64,000 nt of DNA from Actinomycetaceae bacterium. Lineage in GTDB: Bacteria > Actinomycetota > Actinomycetes > Actinomycetales > Actinomycetaceae. Where the stretch lies: contig JAUNVE010000004.1 in the NCBI GenBank assembly GCA_030537795.1, positions 29,876-93,875 on the forward strand. Direction: 5' to 3'. The notes under the pieces were generated by a model. That model saw only the letters and a program-made list of their open reading frames with translations. It was not told the origin of the DNA and ran no database searches. The position numbers and the translations under genes were made by a program. Below, piece after piece: positions 35,775-45,584 of the stretch. Position 1 is the stretch's first letter. The number at the start of each line of letters is the position of its first letter.

Positions 35775-36710
35775 ATGTCCACTGTTTTTCCTGATATTAC
35801 GCGCACCGTAGGCAATACTCCGCTCGTCGCCATTAACCGCATCGGAGGAAATGCTGCCACGGTATTAGCTAAAGTCGAGTCCTTCAACCCTGCTTCCTCT
35901 GTTAAAGATCGAGTCGCCGTCAGTATTTTGGACGCTGCCGAAGCCAGCGGAGCACTGACGCGCGGCGGAACCATTGTTGAAGCAACCTCCGGAAACACCG
36001 GCGTCGCCCTCGCCATGGCGGGCGCCGCCCGCGGTTATCGGGTGGTGATTGCAATGCCGTCATCTATGAGCATCGAACGCCGCACGCTCATGAAGGCATT
36101 TGGGGCTGAACTCGTCCTCACCGACCCCAAAGATGGCATGGCCGGGGCTGTAGAGGCGGCGGACCAGATTCTCCAATCGCGTCCCGGCTCCGTGCTGGCT
36201 TCCCAATTTACGAACCCGGCAAATCCGCAGGCACACTACCGCCACACGGGAGAAGAAATTTGGACTGACACGGGCGGAAATGTCGACATCTTTGTGGCCG
36301 GTGTCGGCACCGGCGGCACCATCAGCGGTGTTGGCAAAACACTCAAAGAGAAAAATCCGAAGATCGAGATTGTGGCGCTTGAGCCCGCTGATTCACCCGT
36401 GTTAACAGAAGGAAAAGCCGGCCCTCACGGTATTCAAGGTATCGGCGCCAACTTTGTCCCCGATAATTACGACGCCTCCGTTATTGACCGGGTTCTCACA
36501 GTGACGACAGAAGATTCTATTGAATACGCGCGACGAGCCGCCGCCGAGGAAGGCTTGCTGGTCGGGATTTCGTCCGGCGCTGCACTCTGGGGCGCAAATC
36601 ACCTAGCGAACAATCCCGACAACCGGGGGAAAACTATTGTTACGCTTTTGCCAGATACCGGGGAGCGATACCTATCAACCCCCTTGTGGAAAAACATCGC
36701 TGAAGAGTGA
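35775..36710 (+). CDS. cysK: Cysteine synthase A (O-acetylserine sulfhydrylase)
   Basis: A 311-residue fold-type II PLP enzyme with the cofactor lysine in PASSVKDRVAV, the TSGNTG loop and the GTGGTISG phosphate-binding glycines. It makes cysteine from O-acetylserine and sulfide. The ATG at 35775 has GAAGGAG nine bases upstream; the longer frame from 35727 adds residues not seen in the family. cysE follows twelve bases later, so substrate maker and user are co-expressed and can form the cysteine synthase complex. A possible structured leader lies upstream. Confidence 0.96.
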   Translation: MSTVFPDITRTVGNTPLVAINRIGGNAATVLAKVESFNPASSVKDRVAVSILDAAEASGALTRGGTIVEATSGNTGVALAMAGAARGYRVVIAMPSSMSIERRTLMKAFGAELVLTDPKDGMAGAVEAADQILQSRPGSVLASQFTNPANPQAHYRHTGEEIWTDTGGNVDIFVAGVGTGGTISGVGKTLKEKNPKIEIVALEPADSPVLTEGKAGPHGIQGIGANFVPDNYDASVIDRVLTVTTEDSIEYARRAAAEEGLLVGISSGAALWGANHLANNPDNRGKTIVTLLPDTGERYLSTPLWKNIAEE

Positions 36711-36722
36711 CGGGATTAACAG

Positions 36723-37307
36723 ATGCACAATAGTCGCATATCGCTGTGGCAATTAGCGAAGGAAGACATGGCGACAGCGCGACGCCGCGACCCTGCCGCA
36801 CGGTCAAATGTTGAAGTCGCCCTCGCCTATCCGGGTGTGCACGCCATCTGGTCGCATCGGCTGGCTCATAAGATGTGGCATTCGGGCGCTCGTACCGCCG
36901 CACGAGTGGTGTCATCTATGGCTCGCGTAGTGACCGGGATTGATATCCACCCCGGTGCTGTTATCGGTCGCCGCGTCTTTATTGATCACGGCACCGGTGT
37001 TGTCATCGGGCAAACTGCGGAGGTCGGCGAAGACGTCGTCATTTTTCATGGCGTCACCCTCGGCGGGGTGGCAATGGTGAAGGGTAAACGCCACCCCACG
37101 GTTGAGTCCAATGTCATGATCGGTGCCGGCGCTAAAGTACTCGGCCCCATCACCATTGGATCCGGTTCCAAAATCGGCGCTAACGCCGTTGTCGTGCGAG
37201 AAGTGCCCGATGAACATGTGGCAATTGGTATTCCCGCTCATAACCAACCGATCTGCCGCGAGTCCCGCGAAGCTGATCTCATTGTTGATCCGACGCTGTA
37301 TATCTAA
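36723..37307 (+). CDS. cysE: Serine O-acetyltransferase
   Basis: A 194-residue enzyme with an N-terminal helical part (containing RRRDPAAR) and a left-handed beta-helix of hexapeptide repeats from about residue 77 ([24 protein letters not shown]). The C-terminus ends in Tyr-Ile, the type of tail that docks in the CysK active site. It acetylates serine, providing the CysK substrate. The ATG at 36723 gives the full helical domain, although a stronger ribosome site lies before a Met 15 residues in. Confidence 0.94.
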   Translation: MHNSRISLWQLAKEDMATARRRDPAARSNVEVALAYPGVHAIWSHRLAHKMWHSGARTAARVVSSMARVVTGIDIHPGAVIGRRVFIDHGTGVVIGQTAEVGEDVVIFHGVTLGGVAMVKGKRHPTVESNVMIGAGAKVLGPITIGSGSKIGANAVVVREVPDEHVAIGIPAHNQPICRESREADLIVDPTLYI

Positions 37308-37322
37308 CGCGCCGCTTTAAAA

Positions 37323-37353
37323 AAATCGCCCCCGGCTCGCCGGCGGGCGATTT
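37323..37353 (+). terminator. Terminator after cysE
   Basis: A 9-bp AT/GC stem (37323-37331 with 37345-37353) with a GC-rich inner stem, preceded by an A run and ending in TTT, sixteen bases beyond the cysE stop. Confidence 0.75.
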
Positions 37354-37390
37354 AGCTTCGAACGCGAGCAAAAAGGCATACCCTAGAGGT

Positions 37391-37891
37391 ATGTCACAGC
37401 TCACACTTAATGCCCAGTTAAAAGCCCTCTCCGGGCTCGATCGTCCCGCCGGGATTGAGCTAGCGACACTTACCCGCTACGACATTCCGGCCCTCGCATC
37501 CCTGTATTTGGTTGCGTATGATTCGGAAGAAATTGCCGAAAACCTATTTGATGCCGTCGAAGAGATGCGACTGGCCTTCAACGGTGAGTTCGGAAAGCAT
37601 CTCGATAACTCCTTCGTCGGAGCCTGGGTGGACGGCGAACTTGTCGGCGCAGTTCTCGTGACCATCAACCCGCCGTGGGACGAAGTCGATGGCCCCTTTA
37701 TTATCGACTTAATGGTGGCCCCAAAGTTCCGCGGACGCGGTATCGCTACGGCACTTATTGGAGAAGTAGCAGCCCGCATTGACCAGGCCGGCTATGACAT
37801 GATTGGTCTGCGAATCGACCATCATCAAGCTCATGATGCCTTCCGTCTATACGAACATCTCGGCTTCGAAGAAATTCCCAATAGACGCTGA
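37391..37891 (+). CDS. GNAT-family acetyltransferase
   Basis: A 166-residue protein with an acetyl-CoA-binding motif: LMVAPKFRGRGIATALI (about 107-123), then RIDHHQAHDAFRLYEHLGF near the C-terminus. It would transfer an acetyl group to an amine. The target is unknown. It is a single gene with AGAGGT before the ATG, after the cysE terminator. A gap of about 240 bases without any recognisable feature separates it from the Nei-type glycosylase. Confidence 0.85.
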   Translation: MSQLTLNAQLKALSGLDRPAGIELATLTRYDIPALASLYLVAYDSEEIAENLFDAVEEMRLAFNGEFGKHLDNSFVGAWVDGELVGAVLVTINPPWDEVDGPFIIDLMVAPKFRGRGIATALIGEVAARIDQAGYDMIGLRIDHHQAHDAFRLYEHLGFEEIPNRR

Positions 37892-38129
37892 GGCTCTCAA
37901 TGACACAGGCTACTGCGGCGCATCGCATCGGTGGCTGACCAAGAGATTAGCGAAAACACCACGATTCAGGTAGCCACCAACGTGCTACCAGGCACTCAAA
38001 AATAGAGTCGACTGCGCAAAAGGGCAGAGAGCTCCCGGTTACCGCACGCGGCGCATGTCGGGCGTCACTCGCTCCCGCCCACGATTTGCGGCCCTTTATT
38101 CGCGTGTTTCAAAGCTATCGTGGGCGATC

Positions 38130-38957
38130 TCATCGCTGGCAACGCGGACACCAAAATAAGCGGCGCCCCGCCATCAATTGCTCTGAAATTGGCGTTTCGC
38201 AGTGTAAACACGGCCGCCCGGTGCGGTGGTAGACGTAGAATCGCGATGCTTCGGGGTCCGTCTCAATGACCTGTTCGGGGGCGTCCTCGTCACGAACGGT
38301 GGTAATGACACCGGTGTCGAGTCCATCCTCCATCAATATGCATAAATCATCCCACAAAGCGCGCAAACGACGTTCGGAGGTGCGTGCACCGGTGCGGAAC
38401 GGTGATATCCCAATGCGGAACAGTGCCTCCGCGCGGTAAATATTTCCCGGTCCGGCCACCACGGATTGATCCATAACAAGCTCCCCCATACTTCGACGGC
38501 GGCGACGCACATTGTCGACGAATACGGTCCGATCATGTTTTTGAGGATCCAGCGGGTCAGGTCCAAGCCTTTGAATTACCGCAGTCACTTCATCGAAGGT
38601 GAGCAGGGCGCACCGGTTAGGACCGCGAAGATCGGCACACTGCGAATCCCCGATCAGCCGAAGCCGCACCTGACCGACGGGCTCAGGAATGTCATGTGTA
38701 TCTCGCAAGGAAGTGAACTGCCATTTGCCATACAACCCGAGGTGGATATGGACCCACGGCGATATTTCTTCGGATTCGAGTCCAAATTTGAGAAATAAGT
38801 GCTTGCCGTGGGCACGCGCATATTCCAGTTCTAGGCCGTCAAGCATTTCGGCCCCCTCGCGAAATCTTCCCTGCGGTGACTGAACGACAAGCGGTTCGGC
38901 ACTCATTTCGGCATTAAATCTGCGCGCCAACCTGTGCAATACATGTCCCTCGGGCAC
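38130..38957 (-). CDS. Fpg/Nei-family DNA glycosylase
   Basis: A 275-residue base-excision repair enzyme. The GTG at 38957, with AGGAG five bases upstream, gives MPEGHVLHRLA, putting the catalytic Pro2 and Glu3 at the mature N-terminus. The frame open to 39152 would bury them and cannot be correct. The helix-two-turn-helix carries VAGPGNIYRAEALF, and the C-terminal zinc finger reads CLHC with CPRC. It would remove oxidised bases and nick the strand. It resembles the actinobacterial Nei2 type more than MutM. The gene is divergent from the GH13 gene at 39009. Confidence 0.93.
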   Translation of the reverse strand: MPEGHVLHRLARRFNAEMSAEPLVVQSPQGRFREGAEMLDGLELEYARAHGKHLFLKFGLESEEISPWVHIHLGLYGKWQFTSLRDTHDIPEPVGQVRLRLIGDSQCADLRGPNRCALLTFDEVTAVIQRLGPDPLDPQKHDRTVFVDNVRRRRRSMGELVMDQSVVAGPGNIYRAEALFRIGISPFRTGARTSERRLRALWDDLCILMEDGLDTGVITTVRDEDAPEQVIETDPEASRFYVYHRTGRPCLHCETPISEQLMAGRRLFWCPRCQR

Positions 38958-39008
38958 AAACACTCCTAGCTTCATCCACAAATAGTCTTTGTTTGACATG
39001 ATAGACCT

Positions 39009-40331
39009 ATGAGTTCCTTCAGTGATCATGCAATCACCTGGCAAGTATTTCCATTGGGAGCCTTGGGTGCCCCCACCACGAATCCGCTTCTTGAAGGAGG
39101 CGACATCGCCCCCGAACGCACCCTCGCTGATCTCGTCCCCTGGCTGGATCACGCGTTAAAACTCGGCACCAATGCGGTGTTACTGGGACCCATTTTCCAA
39201 TCCTTTTCCCACGGATACGATACCGTCGACTATTTCACCATCGACTCGCGTCTTGGCTCCCGCGCCGACTTCGACATCTTCGTAGCAGCCGCTCATCAGC
39301 GCGGTATTCGGGTCATTCTCGACGGGGTATTTAATCATCTGGGAAGTCGCCATCCATTCCTCCAGGAACTTGTCAACGGACCACAGGCCGAGCACGCGGA
39401 CTTTTTCCAGGTGAACTGGGAAGGCTGGACTGCCGGAGAGCTCCCGTCCTATCACTGTTTTGAGGGCCATACCGGCCTCGCTACGCTCAACCACGATAAT
39501 CCGCGCGTACAGCAATACATCACCGACGTGATGAATTACTGGCTTGCGGCGGGCGCCGACGGATGGCGTCTCGATGCGGCCTATGCTATGAATCCGCACA
39601 CCTGGTCGACGATAGTGCCTCGCGTGCGCGAAAAATTTCCCGACGTGTGGATTGTGGGCGAAGTCATTCACGGCGACTATGCGCAAATGGTGCTCGATAG
39701 CGGATGGGACTCGCTGACCCAATACGAGCTATGGAAGTCGATTTGGTCTTCGCTCAACGATCAAAACTTCTATGAACTCGATTGGAATCTGCGTCGACAC
39801 AGCCAATGGTGCGCAACATTTTTGCCGCTCACCTTCATTGGGAACCATGACGTCACACGTATCGCAACCCAGCTCGAAACCATTGACGACGTCGGACTTG
39901 CGGTAGCGGTACTCCTCACTGTTCCCGGCATTCCCTCGATCTACTACGGTGATGAACTTGGTTTTGAGGGGCTGAAAGAAGAGCGTCTCGGTGGCGATGA
40001 TGCCATCCGACAGTCGCTTCCCACCGACACGCGCGGCGCAACAGATTCTCCTCAGGCGGCACGTTTTTGGCACTGGTATGCCTCACTCATCGCCTTACGG
40101 CGCCAACACCCGTGGCTGCAGCGCGGCCTAATCGATATCGAATATTTGGAAAATACAGTTATTCGATATCGAGTGAGCGATCCGAACTCCGAGGCCACGC
40201 TTACCGTCGTACTCAATTGTGCAGACGAGCCAATTGCCTCGGACCATGCGGCATTGGCGAACCTCGGTCCCGCTATCGCGGGACAACGAGACGATGGGAA
40301 GCTACGCGCCCACGCCTACCTGATTGCCTAG
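39009..40331 (+). CDS. GH13 alpha-glucan hydrolase
   Basis: A 440-residue GH13 barrel. It shows the usual conserved regions: DGVFNHLG (region I), GWRLDAAYA with the nucleophile Asp (II), VGEVIHG with the acid/base Glu (III) and FIGNHDVTR with the stabilising Asp (IV). No signal peptide is visible, so it acts in the cytosol, probably on maltodextrins. It lacks the N-terminal domain of neopullulanase and cyclomaltodextrinase. An alpha-amylase or maltodextrin hydrolase activity fits but is not proved. Confidence 0.88.
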   Translation: MSSFSDHAITWQVFPLGALGAPTTNPLLEGGDIAPERTLADLVPWLDHALKLGTNAVLLGPIFQSFSHGYDTVDYFTIDSRLGSRADFDIFVAAAHQRGIRVILDGVFNHLGSRHPFLQELVNGPQAEHADFFQVNWEGWTAGELPSYHCFEGHTGLATLNHDNPRVQQYITDVMNYWLAAGADGWRLDAAYAMNPHTWSTIVPRVREKFPDVWIVGEVIHGDYAQMVLDSGWDSLTQYELWKSIWSSLNDQNFYELDWNLRRHSQWCATFLPLTFIGNHDVTRIATQLETIDDVGLAVAVLLTVPGIPSIYYGDELGFEGLKEERLGGDDAIRQSLPTDTRGATDSPQAARFWHWYASLIALRRQHPWLQRGLIDIEYLENTVIRYRVSDPNSEATLTVVLNCADEPIASDHAALANLGPAIAGQRDDGKLRAHAYLIA

Positions 40332-40336
40332 CCGCC

Positions 40337-40371
40337 CACGCCCAAACGCCCGTACTTACGGGGAGGGCGTG
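40337..40371. terminator. Possible bidirectional hairpin between GH13 and epimerase genes
   Basis: CACGCCC at 40337-40343 pairs with GGGCGTG at 40365-40371, enclosing an inner CCCGT/ACGGG stem. It overlaps the last codons of the epimerase gene. No U run follows. Confidence 0.35.
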
Positions 40372-41321
40372 TGAATCAGCGACACTGTCATCGAGCGGGT
40401 GTCACCGGGACCAACCTCGAGCTGGTCACGACACTCCGCACGGTTAAAAGCGTCGGTCATGAACTGGCAGTATTCAAAGGCCAATGATTCCCCGGGGCGA
40501 TTTTCCAGCACCTCGCCAGTAAAGAGATGCACAATACCGGAGGCCTTAGTGAAGGATGCAGGCGCAGTAGCTACCATGGTGGTTTTCGCCCCGGAACCGT
40601 GATGAAGAGTAGCTGTTACCAGGGCTTCTTCTCCCGGCGTTGCCGTCAGATCAGAAAACGCAGTGTCGAGATTCTCCAACGGCTTAATCGTTGCCAAACC
40701 CGTCACCGGGTCATAAGTCTCCAGCGACGCGAAGGCCAAATCACCTTCCAACGGGATGAGGGAATCATCTGTGCGAATGGTCGTTCGGGCTGGAAGCGTG
40801 ACATACGCTTGGTCGCGAGGACCGTCATAGCAAATATAGGGATGCCAGCCCAAACCCATCGGAGTGGGGCCGGTACCGAGGTTATATCCCTTGATACGGG
40901 TGGTGAGAATCCACGAATCAGCACGTTGTCCCAGCTCGTATGTCACGACGATACGAACTCTGTGCGGATATGTATCCGCATCGATGACGGTAGCCAGCGA
41001 GATGGCACTGTGCGATTGATCGACAACTGTAAAATCGGCTTCCGTCACTAGACCATGAAGAGCTTCACGGCGACCATCCTCATCAGTGCCCAGATCGTAT
41101 TCAATATCGGCGTGAGTATACCGCGCATCAGCAATGCGGTTGGACCAAGGGGCGAGGATAGCGCTGCGGCAACCGTCGCCTTCTTCGACTTCATCGCGCG
41201 AGCGGTACCCGTCGATGATGTTGAATGGTGGCGCGGTTGGAATAACCCACGATGTCACCACAGCTCCACGCGAACAGACGGTGGCTTTTGCCCCGCCGCG
41301 CTCAATCGTGTATTCCTCCAT
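40356..41321 (-). CDS. Aldose 1-epimerase family protein
   Basis: A 321-residue beta-sandwich enzyme of the galactose mutarotase family. It has APWSNRIADARYTH near residue 60, HGLVTEADF carrying a conserved His, and GLGWHPYICYDGP with the second conserved His. It interconverts the anomers of glucose or related sugars, which suits the nearby glucan hydrolases. The ATG at 41321 follows AAGAAAGG; a frame to 41372 lacks support. It ends 25 bases from the converging GH13 gene. Confidence 0.9.
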   Translation of the reverse strand: MEEYTIERGGAKATVCSRGAVVTSWVIPTAPPFNIIDGYRSRDEVEEGDGCRSAILAPWSNRIADARYTHADIEYDLGTDEDGRREALHGLVTEADFTVVDQSHSAISLATVIDADTYPHRVRIVVTYELGQRADSWILTTRIKGYNLGTGPTPMGLGWHPYICYDGPRDQAYVTLPARTTIRTDDSLIPLEGDLAFASLETYDPVTGLATIKPLENLDTAFSDLTATPGEEALVTATLHHGSGAKTTMVATAPASFTKASGIVHLFTGEVLENRPGESLAFEYCQFMTDAFNRAECRDQLEVGPGDTRSMTVSLIHTPSP

Positions 41322-41389
41322 ACCAATGGCCTTTCTTCCGATGGTCACCCCATTGTCGCATCGAGGTGCCACAACCTCATGTCAAAGGT

Positions 41390-44284
41390 TTATTTCGGTA
41401 CCACAATCGACACCAGCTTAGGAGCTCGCACAATCACCTTCAACGGATCGCGGCCTCCGAGTGCGCGCTCAGCGGCGTCTGTCTCCAGCGCGAGTTGCAC
41501 CAAATCCTCCTCCGCAATTGACGGTGACACCTCGAGTCGAGCGCGGACTTTACCTTGGATCTGAACAACGCAGGTAACTTTATCCTCTTCCAGGAGGCTC
41601 TCATCCTCCACCACCGGGAACGGGTGGCGCACAAGCGATTCGGTATGGCCAAGCTTGGCCCACAGCTCCTCGGCGATATGTGGCGCGAGTGGCGCCACCA
41701 TGAGAACCAGCGGCTCAATCGCTTCGCGCGGCACCTGTTTGTAACCGGTTAAGTGGTTGTTGAGAACGATCATGCGAGCCGCCGCGGTATTCATCCGCAT
41801 ATGGTCGAGTTCTTCGGTAACTTCCGCAATAGTTTTGGCCACTAGTTTCTTCGTTTCTAGATCGGCCGGCTCATCGGTTACCGTAACGGCACCGGTATTT
41901 TCATCGACCACGTTACGCCACAGGCGCTGCAAGAAACGGAATGACCCAACCACCGCGCGAGTTTCCCACGGGCGCGATGCTTCTAACGGCCCCATCGACA
42001 TCTCGTAGAGGCGGAAAGTATCGGCACCGTAGGCTTCACACATCTCATCGGGTGTCACCGAGTTCTTCAGTGACTTGCCCATCTTGCCGTACTCGCGGAA
42101 GACTTCTCGTCCCTGATAGGTCCAGCCTTCCTCTTCACTGCCTTCAACCTCGTCGGCGGGAACGTACTCACCACGCTTATCGGCAAATGCATACGCTTCG
42201 ACGTAGCCTTGGTTAAATAGCTTATGGAACGGCTCCGAGGACGATACGTAACCGAGATCATACAGTACCTTGTGCCAAAAACGGGCGTACAACAGGTGTA
42301 GAACGGTGTGCTCAACGCCTCCGACATACAGGTCAGTGCCACCGGCTGCGCCCTCTTGACGCGGCCCCATCCAATACTTTTCGTTTTCGGGGGCGACCAG
42401 TTGTTCGTCGTTATTCGGATCGGCATAACGAATCTCATACCAGCACGATCCAGCCCAGTTCGGCATGGTATTGGTATCCCGGTAATAGGTCTGTGTGCCT
42501 TCTCCCAGATCGAGTTCAACTTCGATCCATTCTTTCGCCCGCCCCAATGCAGCTTCGGGTTGCGAATCGGCATCGTCGGCGTCAAATGTGCGCGGGCGGA
42601 AATCATCGACCTCTGGCAGGGTAATCGGCAGCATTGATTCAGGCAGGGCGTGCACCCGACCGTCTTCGCCGTACACCACCGGGAATGGTTCCCCCCAGTA
42701 GCGCTGTCGCGAGAACAGCCAATCGCGTAGGCGGTACGTAGTCGTCGCGTAACCGATACCGCGTTCACCGAGCCACGCGGTGATTTTTTCTATCGCCTCT
42801 TCTTTACCAAGGCCGTTAATCGAAAACTCATCATTCGCCGAGTTGACGATAACTCCATCCCCGGTCCAAGCTCCGCCCTCGAAGTCTTCGTCCGGTTGGA
42901 TAGTCGTAATGATGTCAATATTGAAGCGGGTAGCAAATGCCCAGTCACGCTCATCGTGAGCGGGAACGGCCATAATTGCTCCGGTTCCGTAGCCCATCAG
43001 GACGTAGTCGGCAATAAATACTGGGATCTTGTCTCCGTTAACCGGATTCGTGCCGAAAATACCGGTGAATACACCCGTCTTATCGGTGCCCTCTTCGGTG
43101 CGCTCTTCTTCGGTGCGAGCTTTCGCCCAGGCGCGATATGCCGCCACAGCTTCGCGCGGAGTGGCATGACCTCCGGTCCATTCGTCACGCGTGCCTGCGG
43201 GCCACGCATCGGGAACGGTGAGCTCATCGACGGTGGCGTCTTCGCCGCCAACCAGTTCATGCTCGGGAGCGACCACCATGAATGTTGCGCCAAATAGCGT
43301 ATCTGGGCGGGTGGTGAATACCGTCAGGCGCTTGGAATCGGTTACCTGACCATCGGCAACTTCGAAGTGCACGGTGGCGCCCTCCGAACGTCCAATCCAG
43401 TTGCGCTGCTGGAGGACGATTTTCTCCGGCCAATCTACGGTGTCAAGGTCATCCACCAGTCGTTCACCATAAGCGGTGATACGCATCATCCACTGGCGCA
43501 GACGCGATTTGAATACCGGGAAGTTACCGCGTTCTGAACGGCCTTCATTGGTGACCTCTTCGTCGGCAAGAACGGTACCGAGCCCCGGGCACCAGTTGAC
43601 CGGCGCCTCGGATACGTATGCTAGGCGATACTCGTCGAGCAGATCAGCACGTTCCTTCGCGCTCATATCCGCCCACGGTTTGTCAGGGGTCTGCTTATCA
43701 CCCGATTCGAATTGAGCAATCAGCTCAGCAATCGGACGCGCACTACCCTTCTGTCCGTCGGGTCGGAGGGCGTCCTCATCGTAGTAGGAATTGAAAATCT
43801 GCAGGAAGATCCACTGCGTCCACTTGACGTAGTTATCGTCGGTGGTTTGGAATGAACGACGTAAGTCATGTGATAGACCGATGCGGTGAAGTTGGCGACG
43901 CATATTTGCCACATTCGCATCGGTAGTGATGCGAGGATGTTGCCCCGTCGCGATAGCATACTGCTCCGCGGGGAGGCCAAAGGCATCGTAGCCGAGGGTG
44001 TAAAGCACGTTCTTGCCGCGCATACGCTGGTAGCGCGCAATAACGTCGGTGGCAATATAACCCAGTGGATGGCCCACGTGAATACCCGAACCTGACGGAT
44101 AGGGGAACATATCGAGCAAATAGAACGGATCGCGCTCAGCAAGCGGGCCCGCCAGATCACCGACGGGGTTATCCGCGTTAAATGCGCCCGACTCTTCCCA
44201 GGAACGCTGCCAACGCAACTCGATATCACCCGCAAGTTCCGCCGTGTAACGGTAAGGGGTGACTGCGTCGGTGTTCTCACTCAT
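41390..44284 (-). CDS. leuS: Leucyl-tRNA synthetase
   Basis: A 964-residue class I synthetase with the HIGH-type motif HVGHPLGY near residue 80, a CP1 editing domain in the middle (TRPDTLFGATF, then GTGAIMAVPAHDERD) and KMGKS in place of KMSKS (about residue 725), as in other actinobacteria. It charges tRNA-Leu and clears mischarged products. The ATG at 44284 gives MSENTDAV with GTGAGG upstream; the frame to 44350 is not supported. A 16-bp hairpin and the Dps gene lie upstream. Confidence 0.96.
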   Translation of the reverse strand: MSENTDAVTPYRYTAELAGDIELRWQRSWEESGAFNADNPVGDLAGPLAERDPFYLLDMFPYPSGSGIHVGHPLGYIATDVIARYQRMRGKNVLYTLGYDAFGLPAEQYAIATGQHPRITTDANVANMRRQLHRIGLSHDLRRSFQTTDDNYVKWTQWIFLQIFNSYYDEDALRPDGQKGSARPIAELIAQFESGDKQTPDKPWADMSAKERADLLDEYRLAYVSEAPVNWCPGLGTVLADEEVTNEGRSERGNFPVFKSRLRQWMMRITAYGERLVDDLDTVDWPEKIVLQQRNWIGRSEGATVHFEVADGQVTDSKRLTVFTTRPDTLFGATFMVVAPEHELVGGEDATVDELTVPDAWPAGTRDEWTGGHATPREAVAAYRAWAKARTEEERTEEGTDKTGVFTGIFGTNPVNGDKIPVFIADYVLMGYGTGAIMAVPAHDERDWAFATRFNIDIITTIQPDEDFEGGAWTGDGVIVNSANDEFSINGLGKEEAIEKITAWLGERGIGYATTTYRLRDWLFSRQRYWGEPFPVVYGEDGRVHALPESMLPITLPEVDDFRPRTFDADDADSQPEAALGRAKEWIEVELDLGEGTQTYYRDTNTMPNWAGSCWYEIRYADPNNDEQLVAPENEKYWMGPRQEGAAGGTDLYVGGVEHTVLHLLYARFWHKVLYDLGYVSSSEPFHKLFNQGYVEAYAFADKRGEYVPADEVEGSEEEGWTYQGREVFREYGKMGKSLKNSVTPDEMCEAYGADTFRLYEMSMGPLEASRPWETRAVVGSFRFLQRLWRNVVDENTGAVTVTDEPADLETKKLVAKTIAEVTEELDHMRMNTAAARMIVLNNHLTGYKQVPREAIEPLVLMVAPLAPHIAEELWAKLGHTESLVRHPFPVVEDESLLEEDKVTCVVQIQGKVRARLEVSPSIAEEDLVQLALETDAAERALGGRDPLKVIVRAPKLVSIVVPK

Positions 44285-44393
44285 TGTGGCCTCACTTCCA
44301 TTGACAAATTCGGTGTTCACATTACCCCACATCGCGCTGTTTTTGCCCATCCGTCCATATGGCCTTGCCCACCGATGAGGTAACCATTAATAA

Positions 44394-44427
44394 CCGTGGC
44401 CCCGCGTCAGTTGACGCGGGGCCACGG
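44394..44427 (-). terminator. Terminator after the Dps gene
   Basis: A 16-bp stem (44394-44409 with 44412-44427) with almost no loop, 17 bases beyond the dps stop. On the minus strand it is followed by TTATTAATGG. It lies just upstream of leuS, on the same strand. Confidence 0.75.
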
Positions 44428-44443
44428 GTTGTCTCAATCAGCT

Positions 44444-44890
44444 CTACTCAGTAGCTGCGCGCAGGAACCATGCCTGCTGTTCGAGTCCGCCAACTACGCC
44501 GATCAGGAGGTCGCCGGTAACCGGATCGGCCTCATCTGCTGCGGGGATGTTTTCGCGGATCTTATCGCATACCTGCTGGATCTTCTCAGCCATCAGCTGA
44601 TAGGTCTTATCAACGGCGAGAACTCCGCCATCGATTTCATCCAGAACGGTAGTTTTCGCTACTGTCTCTGCTCGACCATCTGGGGTGCCACCCAAGGTGG
44701 CTAGACGCTCCGCTACCTCGTCAAGATCGGTACGCGCCAAAGCGACGACCTCATCAAGCGCAAGGTGCAGTGCGCGGAAACGGTCTCCCTTAATATTCCA
44801 GTGAGCCTGCTTGCACTGCAGCTCCAATGCAATCAGATCAACCAAAGTCTGCTGTAAAGCCTTTGACACAACTTCATTTGCCTTAACCAT
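44444..44890 (-). CDS. dps: Dps-family DNA-protection/ferritin-like protein
   Basis: A 148-residue four-helix protein. It carries the Dps ferroxidase signature at the subunit interface: QAHWNIKGDRFRALHLALDE, with the His, Asp and Glu ligands. It oxidises ferrous iron with peroxide and stores it, protecting DNA. There is no long lysine-rich tail, so DNA binding may be weak. AAAGGAGA precedes the ATG at 44890. A DtxR-family repressor gene lies nearby, but no DtxR-type box was found in front of dps. Confidence 0.93.
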   Translation of the reverse strand: MVKANEVVSKALQQTLVDLIALELQCKQAHWNIKGDRFRALHLALDEVVALARTDLDEVAERLATLGGTPDGRAETVAKTTVLDEIDGGVLAVDKTYQLMAEKIQQVCDKIRENIPAADEADPVTGDLLIGVVGGLEQQAWFLRAATE

Positions 44891-45071
44891 ACAGTCTCCT
44901 TTCACTTCTGTGGATGGGCCCCGTTCGCGGATTCGACCACGAGATCTCCGGTTCCCCCATACTCCACCCAGTTTACTCTTCCGCATCAAAATTGGCAGGT
45001 TGAATGGGTCTAAAGTCCTCGACTATTGCATCACGTCAACGAAAAGCAGGAAGTATGTGCACAATAGGGAT

Positions 45072-45515
45072 ATGACTATATTTGAAAAGATTATCGACGG
45101 AAAAATACCCGGTCGTTTTGTGTATGCCGACGACAAGTGCGTTGTCTTTGCCACCATTCAACCTGTACGCCCCGGCCACGTCCTCGTTGTGCCTCGCCAT
45201 CCGTATCCGGCGTGGACCGATATGCCGCCGCAGGAGGCGGGCCACCTGATGGCTGTGGCACAAAAAATTGGTCAAGCTCAGCTGGAAGTTTTTGAATGCA
45301 AACGCATCGGGTTGAGCATTGCCGGTTTTGAGGTGCCGCATACCCACCTGCACGTCATCCCTCTGCGTCATGAGGGTGACCTGGCACTGTCCAACGCCAA
45401 AGAGGTCACCGACCACGTATTGGAATCGACAATGTCAGCGTTGCGTCATGAACTCGAAGGTCAGGGGTGGGAGGATCACGTGCCACTGTCAATCGATTCG
45501 CCGCAACTCGGATAA
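45072..45515 (+). CDS. HIT-family nucleotide hydrolase
   Basis: A 147-residue histidine-triad protein with FEKIIDGKIPGRFVYAD at the start and HTHLHVIPL, the catalytic triad, near residue 100. It hydrolyses or transfers nucleotide-monophosphate conjugates in the cytosol; the true substrate is unknown. The ATG at 45072 has AGGG just upstream; the open frame from 44811 runs across the dps promoter and is not real. Confidence 0.92.
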   Translation: MTIFEKIIDGKIPGRFVYADDKCVVFATIQPVRPGHVLVVPRHPYPAWTDMPPQEAGHLMAVAQKIGQAQLEVFECKRIGLSIAGFEVPHTHLHVIPLRHEGDLALSNAKEVTDHVLESTMSALRHELEGQGWEDHVPLSIDSPQLG

Positions 45516-45556
45516 CCGGCTGTGGCTAACTACTGATAATCGACCAATGGCGGTCC

Positions 45557-45578
45557 GGTGGTCGAGGAATCGACCGCC
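45557..45578. terminator. Bidirectional terminator between HIT and DtxR-family genes
   Basis: A 9-bp stem (45557-45565 with 45570-45578, one G-T pair) with a GGAA loop, between converging stop codons. Confidence 0.5.
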
Positions 45579-45584
45579 CACAGA

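Noticed and set aside
38958..39152. N-terminal extension of the Nei-type glycosylase
   Set aside because: The catalytic Pro2-Glu3 must be at the N-terminus, which fixes the start at 38957; the extension also overlaps the divergent GH13 gene.
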